A stretch of DNA of 62,136 bases from Kiritimatiellia bacterium (GTDB taxonomy: Bacteria; Verrucomicrobiota; Kiritimatiellia; RFP12; UBA1067), in NCBI GenBank assembly GCA_017427485.1, contig JAFRSR010000218.1, positions 1-62,136 on the forward strand. The letters run 5' to 3'. The notes under the pieces were generated by a model, which was given only the letters and a program-made list of their open reading frames with translations, was not told the origin of the DNA and ran no database searches. This document shows, one piece after another, positions 33,748 through 41,655 of the stretch; position 1 is the stretch's first letter; each line of letters starts with the position of its first letter. Position numbers and translations under genes: made by a program.

Positions 33748-36042
33748 TCAGCGCGCGAGGTGCGACGGCAGGATCAATCGCATCCAATGCGGCGTGAGCG
33801 CGGCGAGCGGCGCGGGAACCGAGCCGTTCGCGTCGGCCGTCTGCCAGATGCCGTGCCATTCGCCGTCGATCTTCAGGAGCACCACGTCCTCGGGACGCTC
33901 CAGCGCGAAGGACAAGTCCGGCCCCTGGACGCGCGTGAGACCGCCGGCGGCAAGCGCCACAATCTGCCCCTTCTCGGCGCGTACGGCGACCAGTCCCTCC
34001 GCCGCAAGTTCCACCTTCACGCCGTTCGACTCCACCGTCTCCGCGATGGGCAGTCCGCACGGATGATCCCAGTCGGCGCGGATGCGGATCGCCGTCCCGT
34101 CGATGAGGCGCAAGGTTCCGTCCGGTTCGGGATACATGGAGCCGGCCTTCGTCCCGCCCTTCACGGACGGCTGGCGCACGGCGCCGGCCTGCTGCAGATA
34201 GTCGGCAACGGCCTTGTCCTCGTCGCCGCCGAAGATCCGCGTCTTCAGGGCGCGTCCCTTCACGACCGCGTCGAACGCGCGCCTCTCGCCCGCGCTCAGG
34301 TTGTGGAGCATGACGGCGAGGTAGCGCTGCTGGCCCACGCGCAGGTAGCCGTCGCCATCGACCGTGAACGTTCCAAGGCTGCATTCGCTGGCCGGATAGG
34401 CGTCGCACCACCAGCCCTGCGACATCAGCGCGAGAATCTTCCACTGGCCGTGATCGTTCCAGCCGTCGCCGCTCCAGTCCACGAGCCGCTCGTGCCCGAA
34501 CACGTAGGCGACGGGCGAATCCACCTGCGCGCGGGAAATGAGGTTCGGCAGGCGCACGCGCGTCTGCGCCGTGACGTTGCCCGGCGCGAGGAGATCCACC
34601 GCCTTGCGCACGCGGCTCTCCTCCCAGGGCATGTCGTTGTACTTCTTCATCTCCTTTGGATTGCCGCTGTAGAGACCGTGGTACACCTGGCGTCCGCCGC
34701 TCATCGCATACGTCCACACGCGGAAGACGTTGCGCTCGGGCGTGGCGGTGTAGCCTTCGTTGAGCCACACGGGGCCGCCGAACTTCTTCGCCATCGCGTT
34801 GAGGGCGTAGATGGGCGCGTTCTCGTCGCCCTGCGCCCAGTCGCGCGGCGCCTGCCACCAGTCGAGACCGTTGTGGAAGTACTCCTGCGGACAGACGGCG
34901 CTGTGCCAGGTGGGGTGCTTCGCCACGTACACGCCCGCGCCGAAGAGGCGCTTGTCGGTCTCGTAGAAGTCGCGCTCGATCTCGACGTTGCGGGCGAGGA
35001 CGAGCTTCATGAACGTGCCGATCGCCGCGGCGCGGGCGGCGTCGCCCTTCGCACCGAACGCCATGAGCGGGAAGTCGTCCATCAGGCTCCGCCCGCACGC
35101 GGCACGGTAGGCGGCCTCGAAATTCGGAGACCACCAGAACTTGTGCAGGCTGGGCGCGTGGTCCGGGATGAAGCCCCACTCGTCGCGCATGCCGCCATCC
35201 GCCCCGAGCGCCTTGTAGCGCGCCATCAGTTCGCGCGCGAACGGGATGATGTGCGGCGAGAACAGGTCGGCGGAGAAGTAGTCGGCCTCGAGCGTGACGA
35301 CCAGCGTCTCGTCGGCGGCAAGGCCCTCCGCCTTTCCGGAGACGACGGCGTCGCCGCGGTCCATGTAGCCGCCGCCGGTTGCGTCGCGCCGGCTCCGCAC
35401 CGCGATTTCGGACGTGACGTCCACGGGACGGCGCTCCGAGAGGTCGAGCGCGCCGTCCGCGCGCCGCCGCACGGCGAACGCGGCGGCGACGCGCGCCCTG
35501 ACCGGACGGTAGGAGTTGCGGGCGCCGCCGGTCATGTGGTCGGTCGCGTCCTTGAACGTGTAGGTAAAGGCGGCGACGCCGTTCGTAGGCGCGGCGGTGA
35601 CGACGACCGCGACGCCCTGCATGTCGTTGGGCCAGCGCGCGAAGAACTCGCGGCGCGCGATGCGCGGGTCGGTGTCCATGTACACCTTGATGCCCGCGGC
35701 ATGGGCCTTTTCGTTGACTGCCTGGGCCGCGAGGAGCGTCTCCTTGTCGCCCAGCTCCGGGTTGCAGCGCAACGTGAGCGTTACGCAGTTGTAGGTGCTT
35801 TTGGCCACGCTCTCGTCGATCATCCGGCTGAAGGCCTTCAGACCATCCGGGAAATCGCGCGTGCCAAAGCCCCAGAACACGTTCTCCGGCACCACGTCCA
35901 CCGGTAGGCGGCGGACGGACTTGCCGTCGTTGTCGCGCCAGAACCGCACGAGCGGGTCGGCGGAGGGTGCTATGGTGAGAGGAGCGCAGAGTCCGTTCAA
36001 GGCCGCCGCGCAGGCAAAGGCGATCAGGGTACTGGTTTTCAT
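33748..36042 (-). CDS. Secreted glycosidase-like protein, family unrecognised
   Basis: 764 residues with a signal peptide (MKTSTLIAFACAAALNGLCA). A TIM-barrel-like first half is suggested by VFWGFGTRDFPDGLKAFSRM, AAGIKVYMDTDPRIARREFF, GGMRDEWGFIPDH and PVWLNEGYTATPE, whose Glu residues could be the catalytic pair. The second half has strands and a jelly-roll look (YLRVGQQRYLAVMLHNLS). No named family is recognised. ATG 36042 lies 7 nt after TATACT, so it is read as leaderless. Confidence 0.68.
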   Translation of the reverse strand: MKTSTLIAFACAAALNGLCAPLTIAPSADPLVRFWRDNDGKSVRRLPVDVVPENVFWGFGTRDFPDGLKAFSRMIDESVAKSTYNCVTLTLRCNPELGDKETLLAAQAVNEKAHAAGIKVYMDTDPRIARREFFARWPNDMQGVAVVVTAAPTNGVAAFTYTFKDATDHMTGGARNSYRPVRARVAAAFAVRRRADGALDLSERRPVDVTSEIAVRSRRDATGGGYMDRGDAVVSGKAEGLAADETLVVTLEADYFSADLFSPHIIPFARELMARYKALGADGGMRDEWGFIPDHAPSLHKFWWSPNFEAAYRAACGRSLMDDFPLMAFGAKGDAARAAAIGTFMKLVLARNVEIERDFYETDKRLFGAGVYVAKHPTWHSAVCPQEYFHNGLDWWQAPRDWAQGDENAPIYALNAMAKKFGGPVWLNEGYTATPERNVFRVWTYAMSGGRQVYHGLYSGNPKEMKKYNDMPWEESRVRKAVDLLAPGNVTAQTRVRLPNLISRAQVDSPVAYVFGHERLVDWSGDGWNDHGQWKILALMSQGWWCDAYPASECSLGTFTVDGDGYLRVGQQRYLAVMLHNLSAGERRAFDAVVKGRALKTRIFGGDEDKAVADYLQQAGAVRQPSVKGGTKAGSMYPEPDGTLRLIDGTAIRIRADWDHPCGLPIAETVESNGVKVELAAEGLVAVRAEKGQIVALAAGGLTRVQGPDLSFALERPEDVVLLKIDGEWHGIWQTADANGSVPAPLAALTPHWMRLILPSHLAR

Positions 36043-36049
36043 GTGCACC

Positions 36050-36055
36050 AGTATA
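36050..36055 (-). promoter_or_regulatory. -10 promoter, leaderless start at 36042
   Basis: The minus strand reads TTTGCTATACTGGTGCACATG. TGC precedes TATACT, and the ATG follows after 7 nt. Confidence 0.5.
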
Positions 36056-36109
36056 GCAAATTCGCGCCAAAACGGGAAGGAACGCTTGCGCGGAGACGGG
36101 GGAATGGAG

Positions 36110-36115
36110 TATACT
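36110..36115 (+). promoter_or_regulatory. Promoter of the phosphoribosyltransferase gene, leaderless start
   Basis: TATACT is followed by AGACGCC and the ATG at 36123. A possible -35, TTGCGC (36086-36091), is 18 bp upstream. It is divergent from the promoter at 36050. Confidence 0.55.
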
Positions 36116-36122
36116 AGACGCC

Positions 36123-36665
36123 ATGGAAACGAAAGTCTACATCGACCCGAAGGACTACCTCCACGACATCTGGCGCCTCGGGCGCCAGATCTACGACAGC
36201 CCCTGGCGTCCGGACATCTTGATCGCCCTCTGGCGCGGAGGCGCGATCCCGGGCGTGGCGGTGCACGAGTTCCTCAAGGTGAAGGGACTCGCCCTCCCCC
36301 ACAAGCCCGTCAAGTGCTCCAGCTACACCGGCATCGAGACGAGCGAGACGACCGTGACGTTCGACGAACACGCCGCGCAGGTGTTCGCCTCGCTCAAACC
36401 CGGTACGAAAGTGCTCGTGGTGGACGACGTGTTCGACACCGGACGCACGGCCGCCGCCATCCACGCCCGCATGGCCGACATCGGCTGCGACATGCGCTTC
36501 GCGTGCGTCTACTGGAAACCGGAGAAGAACGCCACCTCCTTCACGCCCGACTTCTTCGTGAAGAAGCTCAACCAGTGGATCGTGTACCCGCACGAGATCG
36601 AAGGCCTCACACCCGAAGAGGTGGCGCTCAAGGACCCCTTCCTTGCAGAGCTATTGAAAGACTGA
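36123..36665 (+). CDS. Purine-type phosphoribosyltransferase
   Basis: 180 residues. Type I PRTase fold. The PRPP loop is VLVVDDVFDTGRTAAAIH; the N-terminal loop is ILIALWRGGAIPGVAVHEFL. It resembles the hypoxanthine/xanthine PRTases (Hpt/Gpt) that salvage purine bases to nucleotides. The exact base cannot be read from sequence. The start is fixed by the leaderless promoter. No partner gene on this strand. Confidence 0.85.
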   Translation: METKVYIDPKDYLHDIWRLGRQIYDSPWRPDILIALWRGGAIPGVAVHEFLKVKGLALPHKPVKCSSYTGIETSETTVTFDEHAAQVFASLKPGTKVLVVDDVFDTGRTAAAIHARMADIGCDMRFACVYWKPEKNATSFTPDFFVKKLNQWIVYPHEIEGLTPEEVALKDPFLAELLKD

Positions 36666-36773
36666 ACCACTTACGGACAAAATGATTGTTCACAAATCTC
36701 AATTGACCACAAATGCCATCATTGCCACAAATGCAAAAGTGGTTGGCTGATTGATTGGTGCAGGCATTATTTA
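36666..36773. other. Intergenic stretch with a short direct repeat
   Basis: AT-richer spacer after the phosphoribosyltransferase gene. It contains CCACAAATGC twice about 17 nt apart. No gene, terminator or promoter is recognised here. It leads into the palindrome at 36774. Confidence 0.4.
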
Positions 36774-36859
36774 GACAGGATTACAGGATTTACAAGATTA
36801 ACAGGATTGTTTCCTTAATCACAAAATCCTGTAAATCCTGACAATCCTGTAATCCTGTC
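36774..36859. repeat. Palindromic repeat with ACAGGATT-type arms
   Basis: Left arm 36774-36809 (GACAGGATTACAGGATTTAC and on) and right arm 36822-36859 (ending AATCCTGTAATCCTGTC) are near reverse complements around a 12-nt spacer. Each arm is itself a degenerate tandem repeat of ACAGGATT. The architecture equals that of the ileS elements although the sequence differs. It lies between convergent genes. Confidence 0.85.
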
Positions 36860-36883
36860 AAGACAAACGAACAGCTCAAAAAC

Positions 36884-36917
36884 AAAGGCCTCCGCACCGT
36901 GACGGGCGGGGGCCTTT
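36884..36917 (-). terminator. Rho-independent terminator of rpsU
   Basis: On the minus strand AAAGGCCCCCGC pairs with GCGGAGGCCTTT (a G-rich stem with one mismatch), followed by TGTTTTTGAG. It starts 30 bp after the rpsU stop. Confidence 0.8.
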
Positions 36918-36946
36918 CCATAAGGCAAAATGCCTAAGACCGAGCC

Positions 36947-37147
36947 TTACATCTCGGTTGAACGACGACGCGAGCGGTTCCGGATGCGGGCACGCGCGGA
37001 TTTCTTGCGCGCCTTCACGCAGGGCTTCTCGAAATAGCGCTGGTCGCGCAGCGTCTTGATGATCCCCTCCTTGTCGAGGATCTTCTTCAAGCGCTTGAGC
37101 GCGCGTTCAACGGACTCGTTCTTCTTCAGCTTGAGCTGGATTGCCAT
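36947..37147 (-). CDS. rpsU: Small ribosomal subunit protein bS21
   Basis: 66 residues, usual size. MAIQLKLKKNESVERALKRL and KTLRDQRYFEKPCVKARKK are diagnostic; the C-terminus is Arg-rich. bS21 sits near the anti-SD end of 16S rRNA and affects initiation. The strong ribosome site CCAAGGAGGTG is present. Single-gene unit with its own promoter and terminator. Confidence 0.97.
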   Translation of the reverse strand: MAIQLKLKKNESVERALKRLKKILDKEGIIKTLRDQRYFEKPCVKARKKSARARIRNRSRRRSTEM

Positions 37148-37204
37148 TTGCCTTTTTCACCTCCTTGGTGCTTCCGGCCCTTGGGGCGCCGAAAAGTGCC
37201 AAAT

Positions 37205-37213
37205 AGTATACCA
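37205..37213 (-). promoter_or_regulatory. Extended -10 promoter of rpsU
   Basis: The minus strand reads CTGGTATACTATTTGGC: TGG then TATACT, about 57 nt before the rpsU ATG. Confidence 0.6.
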
Positions 37214-37269
37214 GAGTCCCTGGGCACTTTCAATTGGAAAATGCAAATGATTTTTCCCGTATTTTCGGA

Positions 37270-37298
37270 TTGAGTTAGGCGCGGAAATGCGGTATACT
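37270..37298 (+). promoter_or_regulatory. Promoter of tRNA-Ser
   Basis: TTGAGT (37270-37275), a 17-bp spacer, and TATACT (37293-37298) preceded by CGG and followed by ATGCGCAC. This is the best full sigma-70-type promoter in the window; the tRNA begins 19 nt after the -10. Confidence 0.8.
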
Positions 37299-37317
37299 AT
37301 GCGCACTTTTTCTGCTT

Positions 37318-37407
37318 GGAAGGGTGTCCGAGTGGTCGATGGTGCAACCTTGGAAAGGTTGTGTAGGCGCAAGTCTACCGGGGGTTCGAATCCCCCCCCT
37401 TCCGCCA
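37318..37407 (+). tRNA. tRNA-Ser(GGA)
   Basis: 90 nt with encoded CCA. The acceptor GGAAGGG pairs with CCCTTCC. The anticodon stem CAACC/GGTTG encloses the loop TTGGAAA with anticodon GGA at 37352-37354. A long variable arm (GTAGGCGCAAGTCTAC) is typical of tRNA-Ser. The T-loop is GGTTCGAATCC. A weak GAAAAG-TCA-CTTTTC hairpin follows at 37412-37426 and might end transcription. Confidence 0.96.
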
Positions 37408-37429
37408 TGCAGAAAAGTCACTTTTCCCG

Positions 37430-38611
37430 TCACACCTTCGGCGCCGCGACGGGTACCCATTTCGGAACGGGCGCATCCCCTTCGCGCGGCGGCAGCAGGC
37501 TCTTCGTGGTCGCCTCGCACACCGCCACGCTGTGCAAGCCCTCCTCAAGCGTCATGCCCGTCACGCGTTCCGGCGCGGCGGCGCCTTGCAGGAACTCCGC
37601 GTACTCGCGGTAGACGCGCGCGAGCGCGTCGACGTGCGCCGCGCTGCCCCCGAACGGCGTGTCGACGCCGCCGAGCGCGCCGGGCGGCGTATCGTCCGAA
37701 TAGACCTGCTCCTGCCCGCCGTGCTCCAGCACCACGAGACGTCCGGGCTCGCTCTCGCACCAGCGCAGCGTGCCCCGGTCGCCCCAGATCTCCAGCACGA
37801 GACCCTCGCGGTGGCCGGTGGCGACCTGCGAGATGAGGAACACGCCGGGGATGCCCTTGTCCGTGCGCATCATCACCACGGCGTCGTCGGGGATGAGCCG
37901 CCCGGGCACGCAGGGGTGTCCGCCCGCGCACACCTCGGTGATGCGGAAGCCCGTGACGAGCTCCATCACGAACTGGCAGTTGCAGGCGAGCGTGTTCACC
38001 ACGCCCCCCGCGCCGTTCCGGCGCGCGTCCGTGCGCCAAAGCGCCTGGCGGCTGCCCCGGTTCTCGAGACGCGGCGCCATCCAGCCGAGCTGCATGGACA
38101 CGAGCACGCGCCGGACGATGCCGATCCGCGCCTCGCGCAGCAAGTCGCGCGCGCGCATGAGCATTGAATATCCGGGATAGGCCATCGCGATGCGGTACGG
38201 CACGCCCAGCGCCTTTGCCCGCCGCACGAGGTTCGCCGCCTCGTCGATGTTGCACGTGAACGGCTTCTCGCCCAACACGGGGATACCCGCGTCGAGGGCC
38301 GCCATCGCCACCGGATAGTGCATCGTGTTGGGCACGGGCGCCGTGACGAAGAGCACGCGCGCTTCCTTGGGCAGACGCGCCTGCGCGCGGAAGAACTCCC
38401 GATACGTCCCGTAGATTTTCTGCCCCGCGAGGCCGTACGGCTCCTGGCAGGCGAAGGAGGTCTGCCGGACGCTGCCGAACGCGCCCGTCGCCAGTCGCAC
38501 GTTGCCCGCCTTCTCGATGGCTTTCATATGTATTGGGCCCATAAAGGAGTCGAGCCCGCCGCCAATCATCGCGATATCTGCCTTGTCTTTTGTCATTTCA
38601 TATTTCGGCAT
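37430..38611 (-). CDS. Gfo/Idh/MocA-family oxidoreductase (cytoplasmic)
   Basis: 393 residues. N-terminal Rossmann fold (DIAMIGGGLDSFMGPIHMKA), then VTAPVPNTMHY and VLGEKPFTCN with the EKP lysine. The C-terminal alpha/beta domain has GGVVNTLACNCQFVMELVTG. No signal peptide, unlike the one at 1380. It is the last gene of the GH78 operon, 3 bp after the sandwich protein, so its substrate is likely a sugar released by rhamnosidase action. That is an inference from context. Confidence 0.88.
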   Translation of the reverse strand: MPKYEMTKDKADIAMIGGGLDSFMGPIHMKAIEKAGNVRLATGAFGSVRQTSFACQEPYGLAGQKIYGTYREFFRAQARLPKEARVLFVTAPVPNTMHYPVAMAALDAGIPVLGEKPFTCNIDEAANLVRRAKALGVPYRIAMAYPGYSMLMRARDLLREARIGIVRRVLVSMQLGWMAPRLENRGSRQALWRTDARRNGAGGVVNTLACNCQFVMELVTGFRITEVCAGGHPCVPGRLIPDDAVVMMRTDKGIPGVFLISQVATGHREGLVLEIWGDRGTLRWCESEPGRLVVLEHGGQEQVYSDDTPPGALGGVDTPFGGSAAHVDALARVYREYAEFLQGAAAPERVTGMTLEEGLHSVAVCEATTKSLLPPREGDAPVPKWVPVAAPKV

Positions 38612-38614
38612 TCG

Positions 38615-39493
38615 TCACTTTCGTTCCGTCTGGTAGGTCACGTCGCCGCCGCACACCGAACCGGCGAACGCCGCACGGGGAGCGAACGACACGGTGGCGC
38701 GCTCCAGCACGATCAGCCCGTCCCCTTCCACGCGCTCCAGCGACTCGTTCACGTCCGCGAGCACGAGGCGCCCCGCGCCGCACACCTTCACGGGGTAGTT
38801 GACGGGCACGACGTCGCGCAGCGACACGGGGAACAGACGCCCCGCTTCCGCAAAACGTTCCTTCGGCGCCGCGAAGTCCGCCACGCTTCCGATCTCCTGC
38901 CACTGCACGCGGCTGCCGTCCGCAACGCCCGCCGACACCGTCCAGCTCGCGGGGTCGCGCGCGATCGCGTCGTTCGCCGTGACGAAGGTGTAGGCGTCGA
39001 AGACGACCTCGCGCCCGAGGTCGAGGACGAGCGGACGGTAGTAGCACTTCGTCTTCACGTTGCCGTCGATGCCCTTGTCCGGACCCTCGCGCGAGCCGAC
39101 CGGCCCCACGATCGGCTTCGTCCCCTCCGGGAACGGCACGGGCTTGCCGCCGCAGGAGAGACGGAACTCGCTGAACTGCGAGCCCGAATCCGCGTACTCG
39201 GGCGGTCCCTTCTTGCCGGGCCGCGTCTTGGACACGTCGAACCGCACGAAACGCGTCGACACGGAGCAGGTTCCGCCGCCCCGCAGGCGCACGGACCCCG
39301 CGCGGACTTCAAGCCCCGCGTTCGCGAGCACCGCGCCCGTCAGGTCGAGCTCGCCCGCGCCCGTCTTCACGAGCACGTCGCCCGCGAACCGCCGTCCCGG
39401 CTCGACCGCGCGCGTCTGCCCGGCCGGCACGTCAATCGTCTCCGCGTGCGCGAGGCACGCCGCCGCCGCCAAAGCCACCACGAGTGTTTTCAT
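38615..39493 (-). CDS. Secreted protein with discoidin-like sandwich, unknown role
   Basis: 292 residues with signal peptide MKTLVVALAAAACLAHAE. A strand-loop piece (VKTGAGELDLTGAVLANAGL) is followed by a region like F5/8-type C binding domains (TRFVRFDVSKTRPG, QFSEFRLS, PLVLDLGREVVFDAYTFVTA) and a beta tail. It probably binds glycan at the surface. It sits between GH78 (14 bp) and the oxidoreductase (3 bp) in one operon. Confidence 0.65.
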   Translation of the reverse strand: MKTLVVALAAAACLAHAETIDVPAGQTRAVEPGRRFAGDVLVKTGAGELDLTGAVLANAGLEVRAGSVRLRGGGTCSVSTRFVRFDVSKTRPGKKGPPEYADSGSQFSEFRLSCGGKPVPFPEGTKPIVGPVGSREGPDKGIDGNVKTKCYYRPLVLDLGREVVFDAYTFVTANDAIARDPASWTVSAGVADGSRVQWQEIGSVADFAAPKERFAEAGRLFPVSLRDVVPVNYPVKVCGAGRLVLADVNESLERVEGDGLIVLERATVSFAPRAAFAGSVCGGDVTYQTERK

Positions 39494-39506
39494 CCTGCTG
39501 TTCCTT

Positions 39507-41573
39507 TCAATTTCCGAAACGGAGAATCCATTCGTCCACGCTGCCGAACATCGGATGGCAGTTGGAATAGATGTTGTCGCTCTCCTTCCACGTCTCCCAC
39601 AGCGTGGTCGCGTCGCGGTCGAGCATGTGCAGCCAGCCGGGGAAGCCCTTGTGGAGCACGATCTTCTCCGCCACGTCCTGCCGCCCGTGCTCCGAGAGGT
39701 ACATGAGCATGTAGCGCGTGGAGAAGATGCCCGTCGTGGGACCGTACCCCTTCTCCTCGACGGCCTTCACGAGCTGCCGTTCGGCCGCAGCCACCTGCCC
39801 CTGCGGCACGAGGCCGAGGTAGAGCCCGATCGCCTGCGCCGACTGCGTGCCGTTCGCCACGACGCCGTCCTTCACGTACTTCGCGGCGAACGCCGCCTTG
39901 ATCTTCGCGGCGAGCATCGCGAACTCGGCCGCGTCGTCCAGACGCCCCAGCCGCTTCGCGAAGCCCGTCGTGAGCGACACGAACCGATACCAGTGCGCCG
40001 TGGCCGTCACGCCGTCCGGCGCGCGAGCGAGCGCCTCGTGGTCGCCGATGCACTGCGGGATGAGCCCGTCGGGATGCTTCGCCGCCAGCTGGCGGATGTA
40101 GCGCGCGCAGACGGGATAGTAGTCGAGCGCCTTCGTCTCGTTGTAGTGGCGCAGGAGTCCGTCGATCAGCTCCGGCACGGCGAGCGCCCACGAGACCGGA
40201 CCCGAACGTCCGCCCTCGCCCTTCACCGCGATGCCCACGTACGGCGCCGTCTCGGTGATCCAGCCGTCGTCGGACGCCTCGTCCGCGAAGTCCTGCAGGA
40301 CCTTGAGGTAGAGCGCGCGCATGTCCCAGTTGAGCATGTACGCCTCGTACGTGGACACGATGTCGCCGCCGTAGCCGAGGCGTTCGCGTCCGGGGCAGTC
40401 GCTCTGCACGCCGCCGATCATGTTCGCCTGGAATGTCCGGCGGCACATCTCGTGGATCGCCGCGAGGTCCTTGCTCTTCGTCTGGAACGCCTTCGCCGCC
40501 GGCGCCTTCTCCTTCAGCGACAGCATCGAACGCACCGTGCGCGCGGCGTCGCCCGCGCCCAGCAGGTGCTTCGCCCCGCGGATCTCCGCATAGCGGAAGA
40601 TGTGCCAGGTGAACGGCGGCGTGAAACGCTCGACGTTTGATGGTAGGGCGGTCGCCCCGCGACCGCCGCAGATGTACACATCGCGCTGGCACGCGACGTG
40701 CGGCGCGCCCGGTCCGCCGTTGCCGCGCTTGATCTGGCCGGCGGTCTGCGTCAGCACGTTGACGGTCCCGTCCGCGTTGAGGCGCTCCCCGTAGACGATC
40801 TCGACCTGCGTGCCGCGCGCCTCGCCGCGGAACGCGAAATCAGGCACGCACGACGCGTTCACGCCGAAGTCGACCACCTGCACCTCGCCCTCCTTCAGCC
40901 AGCGCGCCGTGCCCGCCTGGACGCCGTCGACGCACATGTCCGTCTCCGGCCACGGTCGGATCGTCCCCTGCGGACCCGTCACCGTCGCCGCCGGTCTCCA
41001 CTCGGCGTCCTCCGGACGCGTCGCGTCGATCTCCGCGCCGAGGTAGACCGAGTTGCGGATGACATTTGTCTTGCGCCATTTCCATTCCAACGGTTTCTCC
41101 ATGCCTTCGATCGCCATTTTGAAACAGGGGCGTCCATGCGCGAGCACCTCGCGGAAATGGCGCGAACCCCAGAAGCGGAGCGGCGGCAGGTTGTAGAAGC
41201 CGTTGCCGAGGCGCACGACGACTTCAATCGTCGGCGACGCTGCCTTCACCGTGAACGTCTTCGCGTAGACGGTCTTGCCGTAGGGCGTCCAGAGCGTGTC
41301 CAGGCCGTCCGCGCGCATCAGCGTCTCGTCACCCACGCGGAGCGAGGCGAACCCCGCGCACGCGAAATGCGCCTTTGCCTCACGTACGCCTTCCGGCAGC
41401 GTGAACGTGGCGCGGAACTCGGGCGCAGGATCCTCCTCGTACCAGTCCGCGCCGTTCCGGTCGGGCTGTCCGTCGCCGATCCACGGGAGCGCCGCCAGCG
41501 GAGAAATGCCGGCCTGCAGCAGACCTGCGGCGAACGTCACCGCAAAGAGACTCGCAAGTGCATGTTTTTTCAT
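39507..41573 (-). CDS. Alpha-L-rhamnosidase, glycoside hydrolase family 78 (secreted)
   Basis: 688 residues. Signal peptide MKKHALASLFAVTFAAGLLQ, N-terminal beta-sandwich (VRLGNGFYNLPPLRFWG), a concanavalin-like part with RGEARGTQVEIVYGERLNAD, then the (alpha/alpha)6 barrel. SDCPGRERLGYGGD holds the general acid Glu; ATTLWETWKE and GSVDEWILRF mark the barrel end. It releases rhamnose, as from rhamnogalacturonan. The usual C-terminal sandwich is absent. A REP-like hairpin inserts CGGRGATALPSN. The start is leaderless. Confidence 0.93.
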   Translation of the reverse strand: MKKHALASLFAVTFAAGLLQAGISPLAALPWIGDGQPDRNGADWYEEDPAPEFRATFTLPEGVREAKAHFACAGFASLRVGDETLMRADGLDTLWTPYGKTVYAKTFTVKAASPTIEVVVRLGNGFYNLPPLRFWGSRHFREVLAHGRPCFKMAIEGMEKPLEWKWRKTNVIRNSVYLGAEIDATRPEDAEWRPAATVTGPQGTIRPWPETDMCVDGVQAGTARWLKEGEVQVVDFGVNASCVPDFAFRGEARGTQVEIVYGERLNADGTVNVLTQTAGQIKRGNGGPGAPHVACQRDVYICGGRGATALPSNVERFTPPFTWHIFRYAEIRGAKHLLGAGDAARTVRSMLSLKEKAPAAKAFQTKSKDLAAIHEMCRRTFQANMIGGVQSDCPGRERLGYGGDIVSTYEAYMLNWDMRALYLKVLQDFADEASDDGWITETAPYVGIAVKGEGGRSGPVSWALAVPELIDGLLRHYNETKALDYYPVCARYIRQLAAKHPDGLIPQCIGDHEALARAPDGVTATAHWYRFVSLTTGFAKRLGRLDDAAEFAMLAAKIKAAFAAKYVKDGVVANGTQSAQAIGLYLGLVPQGQVAAAERQLVKAVEEKGYGPTTGIFSTRYMLMYLSEHGRQDVAEKIVLHKGFPGWLHMLDRDATTLWETWKESDNIYSNCHPMFGSVDEWILRFGN
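40642..40669 (+). repeat. REP-like hairpin inside the GH78 gene
   Basis: GGTAG is followed by the 9-bp stem GGCGGTCGC, loop CCC, and GCGACCGCC, then GC. The same lead, stem length and loop occur on the minus strand at 61816-61841 with a different stem. It lies between DVYIC and VERFTPPFTW, a surface loop. Confidence 0.82.
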
Positions 41574-41580
41574 ACGCGGG

Positions 41581-41589
41581 ATTTTACCA
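41581..41589 (-). promoter_or_regulatory. Extended -10 promoter of the GH78 operon, leaderless
   Basis: The minus strand reads TGTGGTAAAATCCCGCGTATG. TAAAAT is preceded by TGG, and the ATG follows after 7 nt. Confidence 0.55.
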
Positions 41590-41655
41590 CACCCGCCTCA
41601 TCGTGTAAATTGAATTCTGGTCCTCGAATCGCGCGCGTGGCGGAGAGCGCCCTCG

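Noticed and set aside
37412..37426. GAAAAG-TCA-CTTTTC after tRNA-Ser as a definite terminator
   Set aside because: Only a 6-bp A/T-rich stem with no following T run; mentioned as weak in the tRNA entry only.
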